From contig DGSN01000061.1 in NCBI GenBank assembly GCA_002393575.1, positions 1-30,233 on the forward strand: a stretch of DNA of 30,233 bases, in the 5' to 3' direction. Positions 1-7,323 of this stretch are shown in pieces. Position 1 is the stretch's first letter, and each line of letters opens with the position of its first letter. The DNA comes from Prevotellaceae bacterium UBA4361 (GTDB taxonomy: Bacteria; Bacteroidota; Bacteroidia; Bacteroidales; Bacteroidaceae). Position numbers and translations under genes: made by a program. The notes below the pieces were generated by a model that worked only from the letters and a program-made list of their open reading frames with translations, was not told the origin of the DNA and did not search any database.

Positions 1-39
1 AAGTGAAATCTCCAATGACCAGGTGACATAGTTTCACTT
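1..39. repeat. Short inverted repeat at window edge
   Basis: AAGTGAAA at 1-8 is repeated in inverted orientation as TTTCACTT at 32-39, giving an 8-bp stem with a 23-nt loop. It may be longer to the left, outside the window. Between here and the gene ending at 203 I see no other convincing feature. Its role is unknown; it could be part of a terminator for the minus-strand gene at 203-706. Confidence 0.3.
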
Positions 40-202
40 GGGATGTTTTTCGGCTCTTACCTTATATATTTATAGGATAGCAGCCCACCGAGAAAAATCA
101 CGGCTGGAATTGTGACGGAGAGTGGAAATGGGGGGAAAGAGATTTGAGTTCTTCAGGTGAAATTCATTCAGATAATATCTGTCTGTTTCTTCATCGTAAA
201 TC

Positions 203-706
203 TTATTGTGATCTAACCACTCTGCGGATTACTATTCTTACATTCTTCAGTTTGAGTAGAGGCTGACCAAGATATGAAGAAATCTCGTATCCATTTGCCT
301 TCATCCAATTAACTGCTTGATTTCTAATTTCGTTATCATAGGCGATAGTTACTTGTAGAGGTTGCTGTGCCGTGAATATGCCTGAAACATAGGTGGAGCT
401 GTCTGGTTGTGTTGAGGTGATGCCGAGGATGAAGGGCACGAGGCTACCATTAAGGGAGCACTTGTCCGCTTCCTGATCAAAGCCGAGTTCTTTCCGTATT
501 CCTTCTACTATCTTTGCCAAGTCGAGCAAAGCATCCGATAGACCGTTCTGGCAGATGGCATCCAGTTCTGTGGTCAAGTCCTGTTCCATCCCCATAATGT
601 CGATACCCTTTTGTTTTCTCATGTATTCCACTTGAAAGCGGAATGATTCATTCTTTGCTCGTGTAGCCAATTGCGCCTTGCGCTTCTGATCTTTGTTCTT
701 GCTCAT
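203..706 (-). CDS. Hypothetical protein, faintly DnaE palm-like
   Basis: A 167-residue soluble protein with a lysine-rich, charged N-terminus (MSKNKDQKRK) and no signal peptide or membrane segment. I do not recognise a named family. Residues about 40-105 resemble the stretch before and through the GRGSAAGSLVAYxLGIT motif of DNA polymerase III alpha: a helix ending in LAKIVEGIRKELG, then NGSLVPFILGIT. The following PDIDIDF-type catalytic aspartates are not there; the aligned stretch reads QVTIAYDNEIRN. If the likeness is real, this is a non-catalytic fragment or a repurposed paralogue. It lies downstream of the MBL operon but behind a terminator, so it is probably transcribed separately. The likeness was judged by eye and is weak. 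The reading frame itself is convincing. Confidence 0.6.
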   Translation of the reverse strand: MSKNKDQKRKAQLATRAKNESFRFQVEYMRKQKGIDIMGMEQDLTTELDAICQNGLSDALLDLAKIVEGIRKELGFDQEADKCSLNGSLVPFILGITSTQPDSSTYVSGIFTAQQPLQVTIAYDNEIRNQAVNWMKANGYEISSYLGQPLLKLKNVRIVIRRVVRSQ

Positions 707-777
707 GATTCTTTAAATTACATATAGTTAAGAGGAATAGCCCCCATATATGTATCTTTATACGAATGAAAAGGCAC

Positions 778-817
778 AAAAAACGGCGTTTTTGCTTGTT
801 GATGTGCAAAAACGCCG
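778..817 (-). terminator. Intrinsic terminator of the nuclease operon
   Basis: A perfect 12-bp inverted repeat (784-795 and 806-817, arm CGGCGTTTTTGC) has a 10-nt loop. On the minus strand it is followed by six T residues (forward A run 778-783). It lies about 65 bases past the stop of the beta-CASP gene and should end that operon before the gene at 203-706. Confidence 0.85.
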
Positions 818-881
818 CAGAAGATTATAGAAAAAATTACGCTATTTGCTATTTTTATCGTATAAAAATCGAACACTTAAC

Positions 882-2186
882 CTACCTTATTACGACATCT
901 ATTCCTCCAATAGCTTCATGTGGGGTTGTAGTAAGAACCTTGTCTTTAAGTTCTTGAGAAATGGGGAGAGAGCGGAAGTCGGATTTTTCATCGCGATGGA
1001 TGGGGATGATGGCAAAGCGCGGATTTACCTTTTCACAGACAGCAGCTAAAGCCTCTCTTGAAGCATGACCAGAAGTATGAAGGTACTCTATGTGCCAATC
1101 CTTACTGTGAACGAAATCATAGGTTCTTTGTTGAAAGGCTTTGTGCCCCTTCAGTACATACCCACGGAACTGCGAATAGATAAGGCACGTCTTTTCTGAT
1201 TTCATTAACGGATACAGTTCGTCTATCATCTTGCACATCTGGTAGTTATTCCTTATTAACACCGTAACGCCATTGTGAGGGATACTCTTTTGTATTTCTT
1301 CCTTATGCTTATTGTAATATAGTTGACGACCAAAACGATAGCGCCAAGCTTTTGGGGCAGCACCTAATGTTCCACTAATAGTCTTCATTTGGGTCCACTG
1401 ATAGCCATCAACAACAAAAGGCCTGCCTTTGAATTCCTTGTTGGCGTTGTAGAACGAAGAAATGCGGTCGGCATCCATAGAACTACACATCACAAAGACA
1501 TTGTCGTATCTTTTCATCAGTTCAATAGCACTCTTCTTAAGTTCTTCTTCCGATTGCACCCTGCTGTCATCGCGGCTCAGCATAGTACCTTCTGTTATGA
1601 GAACATCTATCTTTCGACGAGCGATATATGTGGCGATTGTTGGCAACAGTCCCTTACCGCGATAGCCATGATCGCGGAAATCACCTGTATGCAGAATCCT
1701 GCGTCCATCACATTCCACCACAAACATATAAGCGTCAGCAGCAGAATGACTCACAAAATAAGGAGTAACTCGGACGTCACCAATTTCAATTGTTTCCTTT
1801 GCATCAAATTCGCGGAAACTCTCTATAGCATCAATACTTTCCTGCAATGTATCTTTCCGCTCTCCATTTGCACGATAGATCTGCTGCCTCTTTAGGACTA
1901 GCAACATCGCTTTGCTTGCTTTTCCGATATATTGAGGAATCCCAGCCTCCCTTACTATGGCTTCGAAACTCAAGTGGTCGCCATGAGGATGAGTATAGAA
2001 CACAGCATTTACCCCTTCGAGGAGTTCATCCATCTTTTCCGGCCGGTCATAGATATCATCTGAAGGTTTATCGCCCTCAGGCAGGTTATGCCCAAGGTCG
2101 ATAAGTATCTTTGTTCCTTTCTCAGACTTTATCTCTGTGATACAGCCCCCAATCTGGTTAATGCCACGATGAATGGTAATGGTCAT
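882..2186 (-). CDS. Beta-CASP metallo-beta-lactamase-fold nuclease (RNase J-like)
   Basis: A 434-residue protein with the complete motif set of the metallo-beta-lactamase/beta-CASP family, whose members hydrolyse RNA or DNA with two metal ions. Visible are D30 (motif 1), HPHGDH at residues 66-71 (motif 2), H147 in FVSHSAAD (motif 3) and D169 in HTGDF (motif 4). The beta-CASP motifs follow: E199 in ITEGT (A), H374 in TSGHAS (B) and H397 in IPIHRDE (C). Motifs B and C look like those of RNase J. There is no signal peptide, so it should act in the cytoplasm. At 434 residues it is shorter than housekeeping RNase J (about 550) and lacks its C-terminal region. It is the last gene of a tight operon, 10 bases after the PD-(D/E)XK gene. 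Nuclease activity is very likely from the motifs; a role in defence is inference from its neighbours. Confidence 0.85.
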   Translation of the reverse strand: MTITIHRGINQIGGCITEIKSEKGTKILIDLGHNLPEGDKPSDDIYDRPEKMDELLEGVNAVFYTHPHGDHLSFEAIVREAGIPQYIGKASKAMLLVLKRQQIYRANGERKDTLQESIDAIESFREFDAKETIEIGDVRVTPYFVSHSAADAYMFVVECDGRRILHTGDFRDHGYRGKGLLPTIATYIARRKIDVLITEGTMLSRDDSRVQSEEELKKSAIELMKRYDNVFVMCSSMDADRISSFYNANKEFKGRPFVVDGYQWTQMKTISGTLGAAPKAWRYRFGRQLYYNKHKEEIQKSIPHNGVTVLIRNNYQMCKMIDELYPLMKSEKTCLIYSQFRGYVLKGHKAFQQRTYDFVHSKDWHIEYLHTSGHASREALAAVCEKVNPRFAIIPIHRDEKSDFRSLPISQELKDKVLTTTPHEAIGGIDVVIR

Positions 2187-2196
2187 AAGCGTGTTA

Positions 2197-3186
2197 TTAT
2201 GACAACTTGTTGCTCTTTATCAACGTTCCATCAGATTCGCATGTGTATGCCTCCATATCAGGAAGGAAGATGTCTCTAACGGATTTGAATCTATCACGTA
2301 CTGTTTGTGAAAGTTTTTTATCCTCACCAACAATAACACACGTTCTTATTTTCTTCGATAATTTGTTTGGAAGAGATTTTCCTTCAGGAATATTGATGAT
2401 ACCCAAATTTATTTTTTGTTGTACCATCCTCATGATATTGGCAGATAAAAAGTCAATGTCTTCCTTCATAAGTTTTTTGAACTGCTCATAATAAAATCTC
2501 ACTTGAATCGGTGATAAATACGTTTTTGGGGGGTCATTTTGTTTCAGTTCCATAATGATGATGTCGCCATCCCATGTCATTGCCAAAAAATCGAACTCTC
2601 CGTACTTTGAATGAATATCTTGGGGCAGGCTTCCATTATAGTCCCTCCTCAAATCCCTTATCAATGCCTCTATGTTAGATATGATGTCTTCGTTCCATGA
2701 TGTTTTAGTGGCCTCATCTTTGAAACCAACGACCATTTCTTTATCAATGATAATGAAATCATCTTCAGTCTTTGTGCTAAAGGTGTATCTACGCCCGATA
2801 AGATTTTGATAAAAACCTTCCTTTTTCTCATTATCTGATTCGTAATATCGTTTTAAATTAGGAGCCTCTCTTATGTTGCTCAGATACTCTACAAAACTAT
2901 CCTCTGTTGGATTTTCAAAAAAAAACGTTGGAGCGATTCTCTTATAAGCATCAGCAGCATCTATTTTATAGCTATTCCGACGAGATACAAAAGTTATGAC
3001 TCTGCCAGTTCCTTTATATACAGAGAACCAAGACCGTCCTTGTCTGGGATCATGTCCTGTTTGAAAGTCGAGTTCTGGAATCTTCTTCACGAATTTGATG
3101 AGCCAAGGATAATCACCAAGAACTTTTGAAATGAATGAGTCATCCATCGTTCTGTCGTAATACGTGGTGAAATCTGTTTCTTTCAT
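2197..3186 (-). CDS. PD-(D/E)XK nuclease-fold protein
   Basis: A 329-residue cytoplasmic protein that I cannot assign to a named family. The C-terminal half carries a RecB-like PD-(D/E)XK core: acidic residue D199 in GEFDFL, then E213-x-K215 in the strand IIIMELKQ, then Q228-V-R-F-Y232, which fits the QxxxY motif of RecB-type nucleases. The N-terminal part (1-150) is rich in aromatic and charged residues and may be a recognition domain. An all-beta stretch with SWFSVYKGTGRVITFVSRR lies near residues 52-70. The gene lies between the WYL regulator (6-base gap) and the beta-CASP gene (10-base gap), so the three are almost certainly co-transcribed. DNA cleavage is the likely activity; the target and partner are unknown. 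A restriction-like or repair role is the main alternative. Confidence 0.75.
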   Translation of the reverse strand: MKETDFTTYYDRTMDDSFISKVLGDYPWLIKFVKKIPELDFQTGHDPRQGRSWFSVYKGTGRVITFVSRRNSYKIDAADAYKRIAPTFFFENPTEDSFVEYLSNIREAPNLKRYYESDNEKKEGFYQNLIGRRYTFSTKTEDDFIIIDKEMVVGFKDEATKTSWNEDIISNIEALIRDLRRDYNGSLPQDIHSKYGEFDFLAMTWDGDIIIMELKQNDPPKTYLSPIQVRFYYEQFKKLMKEDIDFLSANIMRMVQQKINLGIINIPEGKSLPNKLSKKIRTCVIVGEDKKLSQTVRDRFKSVRDIFLPDMEAYTCESDGTLIKSNKLS

Positions 3187-3192
3187 ATTGTT

Positions 3193-4110
3193 CTATTTAT
3201 AAAAGTTAAACAAATTGTTAATTTTCTTCTTCATCTCTTCTCTTAACTCTTCAGGTTCTAAAACTTTCACCTTATCTCCCATTGCAAGCAATTGGCTCGC
3301 CAATTCTGGCGTGATACATAGCCTGTAGGTGAACTCAGCAAATTCACCATACTTGGATTTACCTTCAGATTGGCTTTTGTGGAGCGGGGTAGAGCGAAGG
3401 TATTCTGCCTGAATGCCGTAGGCGCGGATTTTGACTTTTGTAATGGGTAAGTCTTTATTCACAAAGATGCCGACAACATTGGCAAAGTACTTCCTCGCAT
3501 CGAAATCTTCAGGCAACTCAAAACTGGTCGAAAGGATTTTCAAGTCAAGAATGCGGTCGAGGGCGATGGTACGCAAAGCACGCCTTTCTTTTATATACCC
3601 AAGCAGATACCATCGACGATTGAAAACCTTCAAAGCGTATGGTTGGATATGAAACTCCTGCAGATTATATTCTTCTTGATCGTTTTCATATCGCTGGTAG
3701 TCAACCTGCAGTTCAACATTCTTCTGCATGGCTTCGATGATGTCATCAAGGAAAGATGTTCCTAATGGAATCTCTTCCAATAAGATTCTGTCCTTCATGC
3801 TATTGAAAGTCACAAACCCCTGAGGAATGCTATACTTGTGTAGCAGCCACTTAGCTACCTTCTGTTTGTCCAGCACCTCTGGGTTCTTGACATAATATAC
3901 ATTACCATGTGAACGGTCGCATATTATCTCCACACCGAACATCTCCTTAATTCCCTTTCTCTGCTCGTGGAAAGTTCGTAGTGGTATAGGTCGTCCGTCG
4001 CTGGCTGGACATTCCTCCCATAACATATTAATCTCATCGATTGTTAAGTGGGCTCTGGTCAGCAACGTGTCTAGGAGCCAAATGTATCTGAAATATGTTT
4101 TGCTAATCAT
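3193..4110 (-). CDS. WYL-domain transcriptional regulator
   Basis: A 305-residue protein with an N-terminal winged-helix-like region (about 1-75, with a DEINMLWEE helix and PLRTFHEQRKGI as probable recognition segment). A WYL domain follows (about 120-195) with the name-giving residues W167-Y168-L169 in RRWYLLGY and the basic signature RALRTIALDRI. The C-terminal segment (about 220-305) is of the WCX type. WYL proteins sense nucleic-acid or nucleotide ligands and often control phage-defence operons (BrxR and CapW are known examples). As first gene of the operon it probably autoregulates itself and the two nuclease-type genes downstream. No TAnnTTTG promoter is evident just upstream. The family call is firm; the regulatory target is inferred. 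Confidence 0.88.
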   Translation of the reverse strand: MISKTYFRYIWLLDTLLTRAHLTIDEINMLWEECPASDGRPIPLRTFHEQRKGIKEMFGVEIICDRSHGNVYYVKNPEVLDKQKVAKWLLHKYSIPQGFVTFNSMKDRILLEEIPLGTSFLDDIIEAMQKNVELQVDYQRYENDQEEYNLQEFHIQPYALKVFNRRWYLLGYIKERRALRTIALDRILDLKILSTSFELPEDFDARKYFANVVGIFVNKDLPITKVKIRAYGIQAEYLRSTPLHKSQSEGKSKYGEFAEFTYRLCITPELASQLLAMGDKVKVLEPEELREEMKKKINNLFNFYK

Positions 4111-4208
4111 TTATATTTAGAAGTATTATGATAACTTTCTCAGAACAGGACCGATTTCTCTTTTACATATTGGTATACTTCACGGAATCCTGGCTCCTGC
4201 CGTTTTTG

Positions 4209-4328
4209 TTAGATTATATTTCCTGTTGGCTGCTGGGGGCTTTGGTGATTTGTTGATTGAATTTGCTTTTTTTCACTATTATTATCAAGATTTTGCAATC
4301 CAGATTTTACAATAGAGTCATTTTTCAT
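4209..4328 (-). CDS. Possible 39-residue small ORF
   Basis: An ATG frame encodes a polar peptide rich in N, Q, S and K (begins MKNDSIVKSGLQ, ends PQQPTGNII). It has no signal peptide, no hydrophobic segment and no known motif. It sits upstream of the WYL gene on the same strand, about 100 bases before its start. It may be a chance frame in A+T-rich spacer DNA, an upstream leader peptide, or the remnant of an integrated element. Confidence that it is translated is low. Confidence 0.2.
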   Translation of the reverse strand: MKNDSIVKSGLQNLDNNSEKKQIQSTNHQSPQQPTGNII

Positions 4329-4373
4329 ATTAGCATTCGTTAAAAAAACATAAAATTTCGGTTGACACTCGGT

Positions 4374-4428
4374 TGACAAAAACAAAAACGGGGATAACTA
4401 ATGATGTGGTAATCAATTAGTTATCCCC
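4374..4428 (-). terminator. Terminator of tRNA-Leu
   Basis: A perfect 13-bp inverted repeat (4390-4402 and 4416-4428, arm GGGGATAACTAAT) is followed on the minus strand by a T-rich run (forward AACAAAAAC and AAAAAC, 4374-4389). It begins 10 bases beyond the mature 3' end of tRNA-Leu. Confidence 0.8.
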
Positions 4429-4438
4429 AAAAGGTGTG

Positions 4439-4520
4439 TGCGCCTGACAGGACTCGAACCTGCACGTCGTGAAACACCAGATCCTAAGTCTGGCGCGTCT
4501 ACCAATTTCGCCACAAGCGC
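4439..4520 (-). tRNA. tRNA-Leu (anticodon UAG)
   Basis: The minus strand folds into a class II tRNA. The acceptor stem GCGCTTG (5' at 4520) pairs with CAGGCGC (4440-4446) with one G-U pair, and the discriminator base is A at 4439. The D-arm contains AATTGGTAGA. The anticodon stem CCAGA/TCTGG encloses CTTAGGA, giving anticodon UAG for CUA-type Leu codons. A long variable arm (TGTTTCACGACGTG) is typical of tRNA-Leu, and the T-arm contains GGTTCGAGTCC. CCA is not encoded (CACACC follows the discriminator), so it must be added after transcription. Confidence 0.96.
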
Positions 4521-4531
4521 ATTTACGGATG

Positions 4532-4562
4532 CAAAGGTAGTGTTTTTCCATGAATTGAAAAA
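4532..4562 (-). promoter_or_regulatory. Promoter of tRNA-Leu
   Basis: TACCTTTG on the minus strand (forward 4532-4539) matches the Bacteroidota -7 element TAnnTTTG. A T-rich -33 region (TTTT at 4559-4562) lies 19 bases upstream. The tRNA 5' end is 12 bases downstream, as expected for a short 5' leader. Confidence 0.65.
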
Positions 4563-4641
4563 ATCTTTTCAGAAAGAATTGTTTTTTAACGCTTCAAAAC
4601 AAACACATCGAGCATTTGAACAAAACTTCATGGAGTGGTTT

Positions 4642-4711
4642 TCCATGCAAACGGAGAGGTTATCCGTGCAAACGGAAAGGCACTCCGTTTATACGGAAAA
4701 GCTTTCCATAT
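4642..4711. repeat. 21-bp tandem repeat, 3.3 copies
   Basis: Units begin at 4642, 4663, 4684 and 4705 (partial), with consensus TCCGTGCAAACGGAAAGGCTT; each unit contains the small dyad TCCGT..ACGGA. Because the period is a multiple of three, one forward frame reads as heptapeptides of the SVQTERL kind. I consider that frame spurious because it runs straight through the antisense of tRNA-Leu. Confidence 0.85.
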
Positions 4712-4887
4712 AGTTTTGTTCCCAATTCTGGTAGGTTTGGTTGGGAGGAGAGGGAGGGTTCTGACGATGGGAAGGAGGGTTTGAATCGAAATGTTGACTC
4801 GGTGGAGAGGGGGGAATGCCTACGAGGAATAGGAAAAGTCCCTCGACAAAGAGGATTTTTCCCAATGTGGCAGTGGTGGAGTTGTTG

Positions 4888-4895
4888 TAATTTTG
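4888..4895 (+). promoter_or_regulatory. -7 element for the first barrel gene
   Basis: TAATTTTG matches the Bacteroidota TAnnTTTG -7 box and lies about 62 bases before the ATG at 4957. No good TTTG is found 19-20 bases upstream, so this is a partial match. Confidence 0.45.
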
Positions 4896-4956
4896 TAGCG
4901 ACGAAAGACGGCGTGAACAAAACTGGTTTCATTCACTCTCTAAACACTGCTTGAAC

Positions 4957-5649
4957 ATGAAGAACTGGAAATCGACACTCTTAGCATTGGTTTGCACATT
5001 GTTGTGCGGCATGGCACAGGCTCAGTATCGTGGTTCATACAGGATGAATCCGAGGAATCCCTACGGAGGTGCTTACCCCGGACGCTTCAAGCAACGCCCT
5101 GAGCACGCTCGTTTCAGGAGGGGTTTCGATGTGGACAGTTGGAACCAGCTCAATTTCCAACTGAGGTTTGACAACATGAAGCTTGACCACGTGAACTTCA
5201 AGAATGCCAAGCTCACGACCATCTCTCTGGGCATCAACCACGGCACGCGCATTGCGTCCCTGGCTCCTATCTATCTTGAAGGGGGTGCTGCGCTGGAATA
5301 CACGTGGGACAACACTCAATACCTGCGCAACTTCAAGAACTTCGCTTTGGTTGTGCCGCTCGGCATCGATTTCGTGATTCCAGTCGGCTACGTAGCTCTC
5401 ATCCCTTACACGGGCTTCTACATGCGTCTGAACCTCGCTGGCGAGGAGCATGACAAGAGTCTTTATAACGACGAAAGCACCTACGGCGAGTGGAATCGTT
5501 TCCAGGCTGGTTGGCAAATCGGCAGCAAATTGCGCTTCAGCCCCAACTTCCACATAGGCATTGCCTACGCTCGCGACCTCAGTGCCTGGCACGAGGAACT
5601 GGGTGCCAAGCGTGGTGCGCTCATTGTTTCGACGGGGGTGGGATTCTAA
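4957..5649 (+). CDS. Outer-membrane beta-barrel protein, paralogue 1
   Basis: A 230-residue exported protein. I take ATG at 4957 rather than the in-frame TTG at 4951, because the ATG gives a clean signal peptide (MKNWKSTLLALVCTLLCGMAQAQ, cleavage after AQA). The mature N-terminus is basic and rich in Tyr, Gly and Pro. From about residue 60 there are alternating hydrophobic/polar strands (ITISLGINHG.., LALVVPLGIDFVI, YVALIPYTGFYMRLNLAG) and a C-terminal strand ending in Phe (GALIVSTGVGF), as expected of a small outer-membrane barrel. It is clearly paralogous to the protein at 7403-8065: both share PYTGxxxRLN, a long loop, then FNRFQ/WNRFQ-x-GWQxG and RFxxxFHxG. Function unknown. It is convergent with the dockerin-type gene, with a shared bidirectional terminator. 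Confidence 0.82.
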   Translation: MKNWKSTLLALVCTLLCGMAQAQYRGSYRMNPRNPYGGAYPGRFKQRPEHARFRRGFDVDSWNQLNFQLRFDNMKLDHVNFKNAKLTTISLGINHGTRIASLAPIYLEGGAALEYTWDNTQYLRNFKNFALVVPLGIDFVIPVGYVALIPYTGFYMRLNLAGEEHDKSLYNDESTYGEWNRFQAGWQIGSKLRFSPNFHIGIAYARDLSAWHEELGAKRGALIVSTGVGF

Positions 5650-5673
5650 ACTGTTTATCTTGTAAAAAACTAA

Positions 5674-5703
5674 AAAAGGAAGCTCGTGGGCTTCCTTTTC
5701 TTT
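5674..5703. terminator. Bidirectional terminator between convergent genes
   Basis: AAAAGGAAGC (5674-5683) pairs with GCTTCCTTTT (5690-5699) around a 6-nt loop, with A-rich sequence before and T-rich sequence after. It can serve both the plus-strand barrel gene and the minus-strand gene ending at 5724. Part of it (TCGTGGGCTTCCTTTT) is repeated directly 22 bases later. Confidence 0.75.
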
Positions 5704-5723
5704 GTCGTGGGCTTCCTTTTTCT

Positions 5724-7121
5724 TTACTTGGCTACAGGACGAACATAAAGACCAAGTACACGATAATATCCTGCCAACTGGATAGAACCACTGTTTTTAA
5801 ATGTCATGATTATTGCAAAATTATTATCTCTTGGGTGACAATTCCCTGTCCAATAGTATCCTCCCCCGCCGTTATCGTAAATGTAAGAACCATTAGCATA
5901 GCCTGAAGCTGGGAAGAAAATACTTTTTCCGTTTGGTCCTGTGAACTTGAGCCCATTGACTCCATCAATCTGAAGCCACTCTGTTTTGCAATTCCTTATG
6001 AGTTCATCAGCTTGCGTGTAAGAAGGCATCTGCCAGGAGGCACCCCACCTTTTATATGCCACGTCGTAATTGGTTCCGATGATGCTGGAGCCAATGTCCT
6101 GACATTGTTCCTCGTCTTGATTATCACAATATAGGTAAGTGGTTTCGTCGTAACTATATTTAGGTCTTATTTCACCCCAAGCAAAAGCATTACCAACTGA
6201 CGATGGCAAAGTTGCACCCACATTGCAGCACGACCACAGGGTTCCTGATGGCAGGCCGAGGTCTATCTTATGAGGATGGTGAGCATCAGGGCAAGTAACA
6301 TAAGCTCCAGACAAGATCATATTCACCGTCTTCACAACATCAGAAATGTCGATGTTTCCATCAGCATTGACATCGCAAGAAGTTTCGTCTCGAACGGGAC
6401 GAATACTCCGGCCATAGGCGAGCGAACTGATCACACCCGTTATAAAATGATCAGAGTAAAAATAGATATTGTGAGCCTGACTCAAATTTCTATCATTCTG
6501 CACGGATGCCCAATAAGCAGCTGAAACACCAACGTCACTTGTGTCACTTTGCCAACGCCAACCAGCAGCAGGCAAGAAGATGCTGGCGCCATTGATTTTG
6601 CTTGTCAACTTTGCTCCTTTAACGCCATTGACTGTAGTCCATTCGTATGTGCAATTTTCATCAATTTCATCCCATGCAGTATTTGAAGGAGTCATCCATT
6701 TACCTCCCCATTTGGTATGTGCTACATCGTTAACAGATCCTCCTATGTAGCCTCCAAGGTCATGACAAGTTTCTTCTGTTCCATCACAATGTGAATAATT
6801 ACTCCAATCGTAATAGCTCTTTTGCTTGGTTTCTCCCCATGCGTAATAGCCTCCGTAACTTTGAGGCGTTTTAGCATCCACGTTGCAGCATGACCACAAG
6901 ATGCCAGATGGCAGACCGAGGTCGATGAGGTGAGGATGCTTGTTGTCGGGGCAAAGGCGATAAGAAGTGGGATTGCCTTCGAGCACTCTGTTCACGATTA
7001 CTACTAAATCGGAAATATCAATGTTTCCATCGTGGTTGGCATCACCCCTCATAAAGGACTGAGCATTGGCTGAAACTGCCATGAAAGGCAGCAGAGCAAG
7101 GATTAATACGATTCGTTTCAT
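5724..7121 (-). CDS. Exported protein with duplicated dockerin-like + FISUMP-like modules
   Basis: A 465-residue protein with a signal peptide (MKRIVLILALLPFMAVSANAQ). It is two copies of one two-part unit. A dockerin-like EF-hand repeat (DANHDGNIDISDLVVIVNRVLEG, about 27-49, with Ca-binding D-x-N-x-D-G-x-x-D spacing) precedes a domain of about 185 residues. That domain starts HPHLIDLGLPSGILWSCCNV and ends SIRPVRD. A second dockerin-like repeat near 250-275 (DVNADGNIDISDVV) precedes a second such domain ending LYVRPVAK. The large domain resembles the Fibrobacter succinogenes major paralogous (FISUMP) family: LGLPSGTLW, YAWGE, WGGKWMTPS, IFLPAAG, YW and RPV are in order. Dockerin-like repeats normally sit at protein ends, so the alternating order is unusual. 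Binding partner and role are unknown; surface or secreted location is likely. Confidence 0.8.
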   Translation of the reverse strand: MKRIVLILALLPFMAVSANAQSFMRGDANHDGNIDISDLVVIVNRVLEGNPTSYRLCPDNKHPHLIDLGLPSGILWSCCNVDAKTPQSYGGYYAWGETKQKSYYDWSNYSHCDGTEETCHDLGGYIGGSVNDVAHTKWGGKWMTPSNTAWDEIDENCTYEWTTVNGVKGAKLTSKINGASIFLPAAGWRWQSDTSDVGVSAAYWASVQNDRNLSQAHNIYFYSDHFITGVISSLAYGRSIRPVRDETSCDVNADGNIDISDVVKTVNMILSGAYVTCPDAHHPHKIDLGLPSGTLWSCCNVGATLPSSVGNAFAWGEIRPKYSYDETTYLYCDNQDEEQCQDIGSSIIGTNYDVAYKRWGASWQMPSYTQADELIRNCKTEWLQIDGVNGLKFTGPNGKSIFFPASGYANGSYIYDNGGGGYYWTGNCHPRDNNFAIIMTFKNSGSIQLAGYYRVLGLYVRPVAK

Positions 7122-7158
7122 GGCGTTGTTAGTTTAGAAAAGGGTAATTTATTTGTAG

Positions 7159-7166
7159 CAAAGATA
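7159..7166 (-). promoter_or_regulatory. -7 element of the dockerin/FISUMP-like gene
   Basis: TATCTTTG on the minus strand (forward CAAAGATA) matches TAnnTTTG and lies 38 bases before the start codon. The -33 box is not evident at 19-20 bases. Confidence 0.5.
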
Positions 7167-7323
7167 ATGAAAAGGCGTGTCACTGTGGGATTTGTTATGT
7201 TAACAAATATTAATTTCATGCATTTTCTTCCAAAAATTAGTAAAAACTGTCTATTAGCGAGCAAAAGTATCAATATACTTATTCTGTTTTGGAGAACAAT
7301 AGGATAGAAAATAGTCCATTTTT

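Larger units (their letters stand above)
4111..4438. other. Spacer between tRNA-Leu and the WYL operon
   Basis: This 328-base A+T-rich stretch holds the tRNA terminator (4374-4428), a tandem 11-bp direct repeat beginning CGGTTGACA (4359-4369 and 4370-4380), a possible 39-codon minus-strand reading frame (4209-4328) and the undetermined promoter of the WYL operon. No integrase gene is present. The direct repeat could be a recombinase arm site or part of an operator, but nothing in the sequence decides this. Confidence 0.5.
4521..4956. other. Gene-free stretch before the first barrel gene
   Basis: These 436 bases hold the tRNA-Leu promoter at the left, a 21-bp tandem repeat (4642-4711) in the middle and a -7 element at 4888-4895 for the gene at 4957. 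Open frames crossing it are the familiar antisense reading of tRNA-Leu and frames of the tandem repeat; none looks like a real gene. A G-rich strand (GGGAGGAGAGGGAGGG and similar, 4741-4820) is also notable. Confidence 0.6.

Noticed and set aside
4438..4713. Plus-strand open frame beginning MRLTGLEPARRETPDPKSGAS
   Set aside because: It is the antisense reading of tRNA-Leu followed by the 21-bp repeat, a well-known kind of spurious protein.
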